From positions 1 through 55,050 of the forward strand of contig CAMJHQ010000021.1 of the NCBI GenBank assembly GCA_946405625.1: a DNA stretch of 55,050 nt, in the 5' to 3' direction. The position numbers were made by a program, and so were the translations under genes. The notes beneath the pieces were generated by a model that saw only the letters and a list, made by a program, of their open reading frames with translations, did no database searches and was not told the DNA's origin. Of this stretch, positions 33,749-42,442 are shown one piece after another. Source of the DNA: an uncultured Lachnospiraceae bacterium (GTDB taxonomy: Bacteria > Bacillota > Clostridia > Lachnospirales > Lachnospiraceae). The first letter of the stretch is position 1; the number at the start of each line of letters is the position of its first letter.

Positions 33749-33958
33749 TCAGTCCCTGCTATACTCCAGTATATCTCCCGGCTGGCAGTCCAACGCTTCG
33801 CAGATAGCCTCCAGCGTCGAAAATCTTATTGCAGATATTTTTCCGTTCTTCATCTTGGATAGATTTACATTTGATACACCGACCTTATCCGACAGATCAT
33901 TAAGTGACATTTTCCGATCCGCCATAACCCTGTCCAGTCTTAGTATTATATGTCCCAT
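33749..33958 (-). CDS. Small XRE-type HTH regulator (module B)
   Basis: 69 residues, almost only a helix-turn-helix: ILRLDRVMADRKMSLNDLSDKVGVSNVNLSKMKNGK... ending CQPGDILEY. This YozG-like family typically sits beside DUF2975 membrane proteins. Its paralogue at 37159-37371 shares the same ending (CQPGDILEY) and layout. 14 bases after the membrane gene 33973-34560. Candidate operators lie at 34662-34721. Confidence 0.93.
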   Translation of the reverse strand: MGHIILRLDRVMADRKMSLNDLSDKVGVSNVNLSKMKNGKISAIRFSTLEAICEALDCQPGDILEYSRD

Positions 33959-33972
33959 AACTGTTGCCCCCT

Positions 33973-34560
33973 TTACAATGTCTCATCCGATTGAATCTGC
34001 AGCGTCTTTCCATAATCCATAACCGTATGTACAACCCAGGTCACAACCAGTCCGAGGATTCCGAATACTGTTCCCGGTCCGAAGAACAGCATAATACTTA
34101 TAACTATCATTACAGTGACAATCCTACGTATAGCTTTATCCGTAAAAGGATTTTCCTCTTCTTTTATAATTCTCAGAGCTCCTCCCACAAGCTTCATCAT
34201 AACCGCCATCACTATAAATATCACAAGTCCCGCAATCCCGTATATCATGAATACAACCGAATAAGGTTTGGTTGCAAGCGCATCTCTTACCGCCTCTACA
34301 TCAGAATGAATATTGTTCGGATTCATAATTGTAATATTAATAGCCTTCGAACTTCCGATGCTGTTTTCAAATGATATATGTCCTAAATCAACATGCTTCT
34401 GTATAAAGCTTTCAAACTCATTTCCCTTTGCTGCAATAATTGAAATAAAAACTATACAGCATATACTGAGTATTATGAAAAATACAAAGAAAAACTTTGT
34501 AACCTTCTCTCCGACTTCGCAGCTATGTTTAATCTTCTCCAGCTTAACATTTTCTTCCAT
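33973..34560 (-). CDS. DUF2975-like membrane protein (module B)
   Basis: About 196 residues. Four predicted helices (about 18-42, 98-123, 140-158 and 160-180). EENPFTDKAIRRI before helix 3 is the typical DUF2975 position. Extra extracellular segment (about 45-95) relative to 37383-37862. AAAGGAGAG precedes the ATG at 34560; a longer in-frame start is unsupported. First gene after promoter 34623-34651. The small HTH gene follows directly, so the pair is probably a membrane sensor/regulator unit. Confidence 0.78.
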   Translation of the reverse strand: MEENVKLEKIKHSCEVGEKVTKFFFVFFIILSICCIVFISIIAAKGNEFESFIQKHVDLGHISFENSIGSSKAINITIMNPNNIHSDVEAVRDALATKPYSVVFMIYGIAGLVIFIVMAVMMKLVGGALRIIKEEENPFTDKAIRRIVTVMIVISIMLFFGPGTVFGILGLVVTWVVHTVMDYGKTLQIQSDETL

Positions 34561-34622
34561 CGTTTTCTCTCCTTTTATATATTTTATCAAATGTTTCTCG
34601 GGTAAATCTCTATGTTGATGCA

Positions 34623-34651
34623 ATATTATCATCTCGATTTATTTTTGTCAA
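34623..34651 (-). promoter_or_regulatory. Promoter of module B
   Basis: Minus strand TTGACA (34651-34646), 17 bases, TAATAT (34628-34623). One base from consensus. Confidence 0.8.
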
Positions 34652-34661
34652 CAAAAAATTA

Positions 34662-34721
34662 ACGTTTATCATTAAATTATATTCATTTAATGATAAACGT
34701 CATTTGCTTTACATCGTAAAG
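34662..34721. promoter_or_regulatory. Palindromic operator candidates of module B
   Basis: A perfect 16-bp inverted repeat, ACGTTTATCATTAAAT (34662-34677) with ATTTAATGATAAACGT (34685-34700), 10 bases upstream of the -35. Next to it is CTTTAC-ATC-GTAAAG (34707-34721), which shares ATCGTAAA with the operator of module A (37932-37946). Confidence 0.65.
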
Positions 34722-34757
34722 TGAATTTTTAAATTTGCTTTACATTTTAGTTTTTCT

Positions 34758-34783
34758 ATTCTGCTTTCTTATTCTGCATTCTT
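34758..34783 (-). repeat. 13-base tandem repeat after a stop codon
   Basis: ATTCTGCTTTCTT (34758-34770) and ATTCTGCATTCTT (34771-34783), one mismatch, abutting the stop of the DUF4173 gene at 34785. Confidence 0.8.
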
Positions 34784-34784
34784 A

Positions 34785-36314
34785 TCATCGGTCGTTTCCC
34801 GATAGCTTTTCGGCAGTATATGCAGACAGATTAAACTGTCTCAGACTTCTGTCCCTATAGTCATTTCTGCATCTTCTGAAATAGTCAGCCGAGAAGGAAT
34901 TCTCATCATCCTCATCCTCATATGTATTACAATACTCTGCAATAGCCGGTGCAGCATCCGCAGAAAGTCTTTTCAGATAATTGTAATCTATAACCGCGCT
35001 TTCATGTTCCGAAGTATTTATATGCTTCAGATTATAATCGGCAATTATATAATCCGGACGGGCATAGCTGATCATAATATAGAGCACGCTTACAACCAAT
35101 ATCCCATATCTGAAGATTGGGAAATCATGCTTATATATCGAGATGATAACTGCAACAAAAAGAAGCGAAAGAACTATCAGTCCCCATACAACCCATATCC
35201 TTAAAGACGTCAGCAGATATGCATCGATATACATTTTAATTCTGAGAGCACTTGACGCGATCATGATGTATGTACAAAGTGATATGATCGTCATAAGGAC
35301 TTTCAGTACACTGCTTTCTCTGAATCTCTTATTTACAAAAAGTACCATAAGGAAATTTATAACGCTGACTGCCAGAAGTTCAAAGAATCCTTCTCTTGCA
35401 TATCTTGCATATGAATAACCTAAAGGAGGTGTACCATCACCCAGAAACAGATATATGATCTGTATTCCCGAAAACAGCAGATAGATCACAGAAACTATCG
35501 AAAGCACGGTTATTGCAATCACCGGTTCAAGATTTCTATTTGCAGTATAATCTTCCCTGATAACCTTCTTTGAAAAGAATCTCATAACACAGTATCCTCC
35601 AAAGAAGATCATGAAAAATGTAAACGCTATTCCGACTATATTTTCTACATCGATATCTAAATATAAAATCTTACCGAGTAACTCATTAAAAACCGCATCT
35701 GCCGTAGAAAGAAGGAGCAGAATTATTAAAGTCAAAGGCATTGCGAATATAAGTCCGATAATGATATATTTTACCGTACTCTTCTTTGTGGAATTCTCAG
35801 GACCATCTGTCCTTCTTTGACTTAATGCCCTCATATCAAGACCGAAATCCACGAGAGACCCTATCGAAGATATACATGATCTGCATATTGACCTTAAAGT
35901 TTTTGAAAAATCCCATCGACTGTCATCATAAACATTATGCAGCAGAAACAGAATTATCATAAATCCGATCACTGCATTATTGTAAAACAATATCACATGA
36001 TTGCAGGTCAAAAAGTCGGATACAGCAAGTGCCAAAATAACACCTGCGATAAACCAGCTTGTCTTTTTGATCTTGACATCATATTGCCTGAGTCCGTAAA
36101 TCATATATATCAGAGTAGCTATTCCGAAGAACGGCATCATTACACCCGAAAGATTTCTATACAGGCAGAATGTAGAAAATGCAGCATAGATCAGAGAAGT
36201 CAGACCGAGATGCTTAGCAATCTTTGCTCTGAAAAATAGCATCTCCGGCGTATTTTCAATATCAATCATCTGCATATTTTGAAAATTATTGTTATCACTC
36301 ATATAAATATTCAT
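34785..36314 (-). CDS. DUF4173/DUF4153-type polytopic membrane protein
   Basis: 509 residues with about 11-12 predicted helices. Pattern typical of DUF4173: an N-terminal helix bundle, a loop SQRRTDGPENSTKKST, IGLIFAMPLTLIILLLLSTADAVF, a C-terminal cytoplasmic segment with DYNYLKRLSADAAP and a final RRCRNDYRDRSLRQFNLS. The function of the family is unknown. GGAG 8 bases before the ATG. It lies between the two HTH modules, 113 bases after 36428-37162; a 9-bp hairpin (36362-36370 with 36381-36389) sits in the gap. Confidence 0.82.
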   Translation of the reverse strand: MNIYMSDNNNFQNMQMIDIENTPEMLFFRAKIAKHLGLTSLIYAAFSTFCLYRNLSGVMMPFFGIATLIYMIYGLRQYDVKIKKTSWFIAGVILALAVSDFLTCNHVILFYNNAVIGFMIILFLLHNVYDDSRWDFSKTLRSICRSCISSIGSLVDFGLDMRALSQRRTDGPENSTKKSTVKYIIIGLIFAMPLTLIILLLLSTADAVFNELLGKILYLDIDVENIVGIAFTFFMIFFGGYCVMRFFSKKVIREDYTANRNLEPVIAITVLSIVSVIYLLFSGIQIIYLFLGDGTPPLGYSYARYAREGFFELLAVSVINFLMVLFVNKRFRESSVLKVLMTIISLCTYIMIASSALRIKMYIDAYLLTSLRIWVVWGLIVLSLLFVAVIISIYKHDFPIFRYGILVVSVLYIMISYARPDYIIADYNLKHINTSEHESAVIDYNYLKRLSADAAPAIAEYCNTYEDEDDENSFSADYFRRCRNDYRDRSLRQFNLSAYTAEKLSGNDR

Positions 36315-36427
36315 CTTTTAAACTCCATCAAATTCTCAAATTAACCTAACATATATCTATCAGGGAATTCAGCCCCCTCCGAATTCCCTAAATTGCTATC
36401 ATCGATCACTAAATCATTATCGTCCAT

Positions 36428-37162
36428 CTAAGCTCTTTCTGTTAATATAGATATCACTTGGGCGGATTCCTGCTGTCTGGATTTATGAATATATTCTGTC
36501 ATTCTGTCAGCGAGTATTAAGCCGATTATAGCTATAATTGAAGTAACCACCAGTACGCATATTGTTTTGGAAATCGGTATCCTCACCTTTCTTCCAAATG
36601 CTATATCCGTATTATCCACATATTCCGCAGTATTTCTCTGCCTGAAGAGAACTACCGCAAAAATCAGGAAGAAAAGATGCATGATCATAAGCAGTACAAA
36701 GAAAGATATACAATCTTCTTCTATTCCAACCCATTTACCCATATATAGAAAATCAATTATCACAAATGTAATATACACTGCCACAGAAACTTGAGCGCCT
36801 GTTTTACTGTCGACAGCATATTTATTCTCAACTACTTCCGTTCTTGGAAGCTTTAAAAGGTCATTATCATAAGTCCATCTATTTTTCGGGACTTCAAAAT
36901 GATTCTGTTCAAGACGCTTAAGGTATACACTTATATTTATCAATGACAAAATCGATATTATGAATAAAGGAATGGCAATATACATTGCCGTAAAAAGAAT
37001 TGCCAGCAAACCTGAATTCACAATGTCAATAATATTCTCCGCAAATTGCTCCGAAAAAAGTAAGACTATACACGGAACTATTATTACCAAAGATATAATT
37101 AACAGTATTTTCCATTCTGTCTTCTTGTTTAAATCATATTTTATCGGTGTAATCGATCTCAC
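36428..37162 (-). CDS. Membrane protein of module A, DUF1648-like in part
   Basis: 244 residues. Two helices near 20-40 and 50-75, two near 128-145 and 150-172, and one near 195-215. The middle soluble stretch is VVENKYAVDSKTG. Start is GTG at 37162, whose GTGA overlaps the HTH stop, so it is translationally coupled. No firm family assignment. Confidence 0.7.
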   Translation of the reverse strand: MRSITPIKYDLNKKTEWKILLIISLVIIVPCIVLLFSEQFAENIIDIVNSGLLAILFTAMYIAIPLFIISILSLINISVYLKRLEQNHFEVPKNRWTYDNDLLKLPRTEVVENKYAVDSKTGAQVSVAVYITFVIIDFLYMGKWVGIEEDCISFFVLLMIMHLFFLIFAVVLFRQRNTAEYVDNTDIAFGRKVRIPISKTICVLVVTSIIAIIGLILADRMTEYIHKSRQQESAQVISILTERA

Positions 37163-37371
37163 TCTTTATTTCCTTCCTGATATTCAAGTATATCGCCCGG
37201 CTGACATTCCAGGACTTCACATATCTTATCAAGGGTTTCAAAACGGACCGCCTTAGCTTTTCCGTTTTTCAGAATTGAAATGTTTGCGAGTGTAATGCCG
37301 ACTTGCTCTGCAAGATCTGAAACTTTCATCTTACGCTTTGCCAGCATAACATCAAGATTAACTATTATCAT
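37159..37371 (-). CDS. Small XRE-type HTH regulator (module A)
   Basis: 70 residues. IIVNLDVMLAKRKMKVSD-type HTH with LAEQVGITLANISILKNGKA, ending CQPGDILEYQEGNKE. Paralogue of 33749-33958 and same YozG-like family. 11 bases after the DUF2975 gene and overlapping the next membrane gene, so in a three-gene operon. It likely represses its own promoter through the palindrome at 37932-37946. Confidence 0.93.
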   Translation of the reverse strand: MIIVNLDVMLAKRKMKVSDLAEQVGITLANISILKNGKAKAVRFETLDKICEVLECQPGDILEYQEGNKE

Positions 37372-37382
37372 GCCGACACCTC

Positions 37383-37862
37383 CTAAATTGTAAGTTCGTT
37401 TTCCTGCTTGATCTCATAAGCGTTTTTAACAAGCCTCGACATCGCATAGCAGAGAATTACAAACAACATAAATACAACTATCTTGAGAAGCGTATACGAC
37501 AGTGGAATCAAAGCAGTCTCACCCTTAACAGTCCATACCAGCAAAATGATCAAATGCTCTATAACCGCCGCAATACCGCATACACCCATACATTTAAAGT
37601 TCTTGGCATTCTCCAGAGAGAATGAATTATCTTTTCCGATTTCATTTACTATTTTCCAGAAGAAGAAAAGAATGATATAACAGATGACCGCAGTTATCCA
37701 TAAGGCAGCTATATTATTCCTCAGATATTCAGGTACCGGCTCGTTATAATCAGGCTTATAGAAAAATGCATACGCCGTTGCCCCTCCAAAGAATGCAAGA
37801 CCGAGCAGTCCGAATGCTACAGTTACAGCTTTCAACCAATAAGTTATTGCTTTTTGATTCAT
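37383..37862 (-). CDS. DUF2975-family membrane protein (module A)
   Basis: 159 residues, four predicted helices (about 10-32, 50-70, 92-112, 120-142). The DNSFSLENAKNFKCMG segment before helix 3 is the DUF2975 hallmark. Usual length. Transcribed with the HTH gene. In such pairs the membrane protein is thought to control the small regulator. Confidence 0.88.
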   Translation of the reverse strand: MNQKAITYWLKAVTVAFGLLGLAFFGGATAYAFFYKPDYNEPVPEYLRNNIAALWITAVICYIILFFFWKIVNEIGKDNSFSLENAKNFKCMGVCGIAAVIEHLIILLVWTVKGETALIPLSYTLLKIVVFMLFVILCYAMSRLVKNAYEIKQENELTI

Positions 37863-37894
37863 TGCATATACCTCATTTCCGTTTTGATAGCCTG

Positions 37895-37946
37895 ATTATA
37901 CAGTCCAAAAATCCGAATGTCAACAATTATTTATCGTTTTACGATA
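37895..37946 (-). promoter_or_regulatory. Perfect consensus promoter and operator of module A
   Basis: Minus strand TTGACA (37923-37918), 17 bases, TATAAT (37900-37895), an exact sigma-A consensus. A palindrome TATCGT-TTT-ACGATA (37932-37946) lies 8 bases upstream of the -35, as the palindromes of module B do. Confidence 0.82.
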
Positions 37947-37999
37947 TATTTTATCTGATTTACATTATTATTATATTGTTATCCATGCCTGTATAAAAA

Positions 38000-38055
38000 C
38001 TTGACGATATCTTGACTTTTTCTTTGCCGGTTTCTTGACTATCATGTTGTATTCT
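38000..38055 (+). promoter_or_regulatory. Four-unit CTTGAC operator and -10 box before the lone membrane gene
   Basis: CTTGAC at 38000-38005 and 38011-38016, variant CTTTGCC at 38022-38028, CTTGAC at 38034-38039 (steps 11, 11, 12), then 10 bases and TATTCT (38050-38055). Same order, spacing and degenerate third unit as 19761-19816. Confidence 0.75.
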
Positions 38056-38140
38056 TACATCAGACAAGGGGAAAACAAAAACCCAAACAAAACAAAGAAA
38101 AAATAAACTGTAAAAAATCTTATTCACGGAGGAATACAAA

Positions 38141-38527
38141 ATGAACACATTAACAAAGACAATGAGCACATCAACAAAGAATATGGTAGCAATGGCAGAG
38201 CACACTCTTGGTGCTATGATCGGAATCTTTATCATACTCGGCCAGTTCAATAAATCATTTGATAAGGATTTATGGTTATACATGGTAATCTTCCTTCCAA
38301 TCTTCACCGGAAGCTTTGTATTTAAGTCCGAAGAAGAGAAACGTCGTGTCGGAAGAAAAGCAGCTATCATCTCAATTATCGCAACAATTGCTTCAATCGC
38401 TTTTTACGCAGCATTTAAGGGTATCTGGATACTCAACGCACACAGCTGGTATTTCTTCCTCGGAACATCAGTTGCATCATTGAATCTCGCAATGATCATT
38501 CTCTTTATCAGATCAAGAAGACAGTAA
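38141..38527 (+). CDS. Four-helix membrane protein, probable target of the response regulator
   Basis: 128 residues. A Thr/Ser/Met-rich N terminus (about 1-18), four hydrophobic helices (about 22-38, 46-62, 74-92, 102-122) and a basic tail IRSRRQ. ACGGAGGAA lies 6-7 bases before the ATG. Family not recognised. The operator at 38000-38055 matches that of the exporter operon 18 kb away, which suggests a role in the same envelope-stress or antibiotic response. Confidence 0.75.
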   Translation: MNTLTKTMSTSTKNMVAMAEHTLGAMIGIFIILGQFNKSFDKDLWLYMVIFLPIFTGSFVFKSEEEKRRVGRKAAIISIIATIASIAFYAAFKGIWILNAHSWYFFLGTSVASLNLAMIILFIRSRRQ

Positions 38528-38590
38528 AGAAGTGACATGAAGATTGGTTTATAAGATTTACATCATAGTTTTTCCGCTTATTGAAATATC

Positions 38591-38650
38591 AAAAAAAGTG
38601 TGCCACCGGAAAGATCCGTTATCCGAATCTGACCGGCGGCACATTTTATA
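38591..38650. terminator. Bidirectional terminator
   Basis: 11-bp stem with one mismatch (38599-38609 with 38633-38643), AAAAAAA on the left and TTTTATAT on the right. Serves convergent genes 38141-38527 and 38683-40440. Confidence 0.85.
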
Positions 38651-38682
38651 TATTAACCCTTCTTTTCAATTCTTTATACGAA

Positions 38683-40440
38683 CTATCCAATATCGTCATA
38701 ATACATTTCAACCAGGTCAATGAATTCCTTCTTATAATCATCATCAGAATCCTTTACAGACTTGGCAAGTACAAGGATAAGCTCTTCGTTTGTTGAACCC
38801 ATGTATTCGCTGTCCTTCATCTGCATTCCGAAAGCTGCAACTGCTGCTGCCCATCTGAGGTTATCGCTTCCTGTCTTTGAGTAGTTGTCAGTCTTGCATA
38901 CGAAATCAAGAAGTTCACTCTTATCTGCATCAGGCTCCTTAAATCTGACTCTGAGTGTGAAGAGCTCGTCATTATACTCACCTTCACCGTATATTTCATT
39001 TTCTGCCTTGTTATCTGAATACTTAAGTTCTACTCCCGGCATATCCATATCGGAATCTGCTCTGACTATCTCGTAAATGGCTGTTACGCTGTGGCCGGCA
39101 CCCATTTCACCGCCGTCCTTCTTATCGTTATTGAAGTCCTCTGCTGCCATAGTTCTGTTTTCATAACCGATAAGTCTGTAACCCTTTACAAGTGCAGGAT
39201 TAAACTCAACCTGAAGCTTAACATCCTTTGCTACTGTCAGCATAGTTGCACCGAGATCTGTTACGAGTGCTTTCTTTGCCTCAAATATGGAATCAATATA
39301 TGAATAGTTTCCATTGCCTTTATCTGCAAGTGTTTCAAGCTTATTATCCTTGTAATTTCCGTATCCTACACCGATAACGCTGAGGAATACACCTGATTCT
39401 TTCTTTTCTGTTATAAGCTTCTCAAGCTCTGTCTCACTTGTAACTCCGACATTCAGATCGCCATCTGTTGCAAGGATAACTCTATTGTTTCCGCCCTTAA
39501 TGAAGTACTTCTCTGCTATATCATATGCCGTCTTAATACCTGCAGATCCGTTGGTTGAGCCATAAGCTTCAAGAGCTTCGATCTTTGCACATATCTCGTT
39601 ATAATCGGCACCGCTTGCTCCTTCGAGAACAACCTCTTCGCTTCCTGCATAAGTTACGATCGATACTCTGTCCTTCTCTGAAAGATTCTCTGCAAGCATA
39701 CACATTGACTTCTGAACCAGAGGAAGCTTGTTTTCATCAAACATGGAACCTGATGTATCGATAAGAAATACTATGTTGGAATCCGGTGCTTCACTGAAAT
39801 CTATCTTCTCTGTATTAAGAGATACAAGTGCAAGCTGTGTATCCTCATTCCATGGGCAGTCTGTAAATTCTGTATGAACTGCAAACTTATCACCCTTCTT
39901 CGGTGCTTCATAATCATAATTGAAATAGTTGATCATTTCTTCGATTCTGACCTGACCCGGATCTACTCCGTATCCGTTCATAATTCCGCTTCTGATCTGA
40001 GAATAAGCTGCAGTATCAACATCTGCACCAAAGGTTGAAAGAGGTGCTGTCGTAACTGTCTGCCAAGGATTTTCTGCAAGATCGTTGTATTCATTTGTAT
40101 AAAAATCCTGATCCGGTTCCGGGTAATCGATATCATATTCAGCACAAAAGCTCTGACCCGACTTAAAACTCTGAGTTGCACCATTACTGTACATTGCTCT
40201 GCCGGCAGATGATTCCTCACATGCGTCCACATACATTTCCGCTTCTGTTGACTCATAAACAGCCTGTGTTGTACTTTCTGTTCTCTCACCATGTGTCGAA
40301 GCTTCCGTTCTTGCAGTCTGTGTTGCTGCTTCTGTTCTTGAATCTGTTGTACCGTTCCCATTGCTTCCGCATGCTGCGGAACTCATTATCATTGCAGCTG
40401 CAAGAGCTGCGGTTATACTTCTCTTAATATTCTTTCTCAT
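38683..40440 (-). CDS. YfbK-like von Willebrand A lipoprotein
   Basis: 585 residues. Lipoprotein signal peptide (lipobox SAAC, Cys24) and a long Thr/Glu/Ser/Arg-rich linker (25-95). A vWF_A_N region follows, NPWQTVTTAPLSTFGADVDT...RIEEMINYF (about 123-200), then the vWA domain with an intact MIDAS DTSGSM (Asp228-Ser230-Ser232) to about 395. A DUF3520-type C-terminal region follows. This is the domain order of E. coli YfbK and many surface proteins. Metal-dependent adhesion or assembly at the cell surface is likely; partner unknown. Confidence 0.92.
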   Translation of the reverse strand: MRKNIKRSITAALAAAMIMSSAACGSNGNGTTDSRTEAATQTARTEASTHGERTESTTQAVYESTEAEMYVDACEESSAGRAMYSNGATQSFKSGQSFCAEYDIDYPEPDQDFYTNEYNDLAENPWQTVTTAPLSTFGADVDTAAYSQIRSGIMNGYGVDPGQVRIEEMINYFNYDYEAPKKGDKFAVHTEFTDCPWNEDTQLALVSLNTEKIDFSEAPDSNIVFLIDTSGSMFDENKLPLVQKSMCMLAENLSEKDRVSIVTYAGSEEVVLEGASGADYNEICAKIEALEAYGSTNGSAGIKTAYDIAEKYFIKGGNNRVILATDGDLNVGVTSETELEKLITEKKESGVFLSVIGVGYGNYKDNKLETLADKGNGNYSYIDSIFEAKKALVTDLGATMLTVAKDVKLQVEFNPALVKGYRLIGYENRTMAAEDFNNDKKDGGEMGAGHSVTAIYEIVRADSDMDMPGVELKYSDNKAENEIYGEGEYNDELFTLRVRFKEPDADKSELLDFVCKTDNYSKTGSDNLRWAAAVAAFGMQMKDSEYMGSTNEELILVLAKSVKDSDDDYKKEFIDLVEMYYDDIG

Positions 40441-40601
40441 ATAAAAACCCTCCTGATTGTATATCGTATTTGGTATTTCTCACCGTTCATACTTTATATA
40501 CTTTCGAGGAGGGTAAATTTATGGAAAATTTTTAATAAATTTTTAAGAACTTTATATCGATATTATTTTAATTGTTTTCGAGCGTCAATTTTCTACGTAT
40601 T

Positions 40602-42008
40602 TTATTTGATAAAATGTGAATAAACCTCTTCTGTCTCTTCAACCGTATTGCCGTTAATGTAGTAGGTTTTACCGTCTGATATAAGACGAAGGTACTTATC
40701 AACCTCCGTATTCAGAAATATCCTGCAGCCTCTTTCACCTTCAACGGTAAAATTTCCCTTAAATATCGGTTCCAGATTATAACCGCTTATTCTAGTCAGA
40801 GAAAGTTTGTTCGTACCGCTAAGCAAAATGATCTCTTCCACCGAATCTGCCGGTATCACATAATCATCATTCAACTGATGACAGATAATCTTGCCATCCT
40901 CAAACTTAAGAGAGATCGGCGTTTTGCCAAGAATAGCAACCCACACTAAAACCAGAATCGTACCTATAACTGCAAGTACAGTAATAACCCCGATAAGTTT
41001 ACCCACTGGATGAGCCATATTGATCGTGGCACCTACACCTGCCCGCTTTTCAACATTAAGTCTCTTATCTTCGGGGTTATAGTATATCGATCCCAACAGC
41101 CAGTAGTCATCATCGTCTGTCTCTATTGATGTTTCTCTTCTGTAACGCTTATCAATCGCAAGATTTCTCTTAACAAAAAGCCCTAAACCGACAAACAGCA
41201 TAAGCATATAAACAACCATAACAACAAGCATTACCTTCTCTGTCTGAAACATCACCATAGCCGGAAATGTAAGAGCTATAAATGCTGTATTAATCCATAT
41301 CATAAACACATTTGTATCTGCCCAGTTCTTCTTTTTGGCTCTGTTATAATTCGCATTTATATCGCTGTCTTCCGAAATAACATCATTTCTCAATCTGTCA
41401 AACATGATTGAAATAGGAACCATAACAATTCCTACCGTAAGAAATGACGCAAGAAGTCCGCTTATCATATAGTCTCCTGCCGATGTTCTTCCACCGAATG
41501 AAAATAACTTCATATCGTAAAACAGTGCAGCAAGACATACAATTATCCCTACAACACAAGGAATTATCATCCTCGATAACTTAAGAGCATGTATTGTACC
41601 CGCATTAGAAAATTCCGAGTAGGATATACCCTTCGAATTTATTCCCAGTTCTTTCTTCAGGCTTTTCATCTCGCTGTTTCCTCTGATGAAAGGAATTAAC
41701 AGTAAGAAAATATCTATCATTATAAAAAATGTCCAGACAACCATTCTGGTTGTAAAATCCGGTATCAGACACATAAGTCCCATGATAATCAATGAAATGA
41801 GCAATATAATCCCTGCCTGCTTACGGCTGCTTCCGGTTATATCATCAACACGTTTTGCATTATTTAAATTCTTAAATTCTTCGCGGTTCCTTACTCCGAA
41901 GATCACTTTTCTATCCTTCCAATTTTTCGGATACTCATAAAAAAACATTATGAGTGCCGTCGGGATCATTACCGCGAGCATTACTATATCAAATATATGA
42001 TTATTCAT
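40602..42008 (-). CDS. DUF1648/DUF5808-type membrane protein
   Basis: 468 residues with about nine predicted helices. The segment DYWLLGSIYYNPEDKRLNVEKRAGVGATIN (about 297-326) is the DUF5808 signature, and the N-terminal region is of the DUF1648 type. A C-terminal PH-like domain (about 365-468) contains VEEIILLSGT. Proteins of this layout commonly follow a GntR/YtrA regulator, as here (57 bases after 42066-42425). Function unknown. Confidence 0.82.
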   Translation of the reverse strand: MNNHIFDIVMLAVMIPTALIMFFYEYPKNWKDRKVIFGVRNREEFKNLNNAKRVDDITGSSRKQAGIILLISLIIMGLMCLIPDFTTRMVVWTFFIMIDIFLLLIPFIRGNSEMKSLKKELGINSKGISYSEFSNAGTIHALKLSRMIIPCVVGIIVCLAALFYDMKLFSFGGRTSAGDYMISGLLASFLTVGIVMVPISIMFDRLRNDVISEDSDINANYNRAKKKNWADTNVFMIWINTAFIALTFPAMVMFQTEKVMLVVMVVYMLMLFVGLGLFVKRNLAIDKRYRRETSIETDDDDYWLLGSIYYNPEDKRLNVEKRAGVGATINMAHPVGKLIGVITVLAVIGTILVLVWVAILGKTPISLKFEDGKIICHQLNDDYVIPADSVEEIILLSGTNKLSLTRISGYNLEPIFKGNFTVEGERGCRIFLNTEVDKYLRLISDGKTYYINGNTVEETEEVYSHFIK

Positions 42009-42065
42009 AATTACTCCATTCTATTCGAAAATGTGACAGTCAATCTCTCGGATCAAATGCCACAT

Positions 42066-42425
42066 TTAATAAAACTCATCTATAAGCTTCTGAAGATCTT
42101 TTTTAGATACACCGGAAAGACGGGCCTCCGACACTATACGTCGGAGTTCCGTCTTATTCTCTTCGCTCAACACGCCCGTTTTATTGATATTATCTCTGAC
42201 CCGGGCACCGTTCTTTCGGTCTGTCAGTATATAACCCTCTGATTTAAGGAGCTGATAGACCTTACTAACGGTCATCGTATTTATACCCATCTCAAGCGCC
42301 AGCGCTCGTACAGTGGGTAATTGCTCCCCGGGCTTAAGTTCCCCTGAAGATATTCCCATTACTATCTGATTTCTTATCTGTATGTAGATAGGCACATCAG
42401 AATAGTCATCTATCTTAATTATCAT
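42066..42425 (-). CDS. GntR-family regulator, YtrA subfamily
   Basis: 119 residues. N-terminal winged helix (about 8-75: VPIYIQIRNQIVMGISSGEL, GEQLPTVRALALEMGINTMTVSKVYQLLKSEGYI) and a short helical tail (about 85-119) instead of an effector domain, as in YtrA. Lies between the CPBP gene (17 bases upstream) and the DUF5808 gene. Probable autorepressor through the TAATACAA repeats at 43420-43465. Confidence 0.94.
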   Translation of the reverse strand: MIIKIDDYSDVPIYIQIRNQIVMGISSGELKPGEQLPTVRALALEMGINTMTVSKVYQLLKSEGYILTDRKNGARVRDNINKTGVLSEENKTELRRIVSEARLSGVSKKDLQKLIDEFY

Positions 42426-42442
42426 AACCCCTACCTCGTGTG

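Noticed and set aside
39978-40361. Gln/Arg-rich minus-strand frame inside the YfbK-like gene
   Set aside because: Shadow of the vWA lipoprotein in another frame, caused by its repetitive Thr/Glu codons.
40482-40490. Single ACCGTTCAT (LytTR half-site) upstream of the YfbK-like lipoprotein
   Set aside because: No second copy at the 21-base distance, and it points away from the gene.
40521-40535. Five-codon plus-strand frame (MENF) with a perfect ribosome site
   Set aside because: Too short, no gene downstream on that strand, so not a leader peptide.
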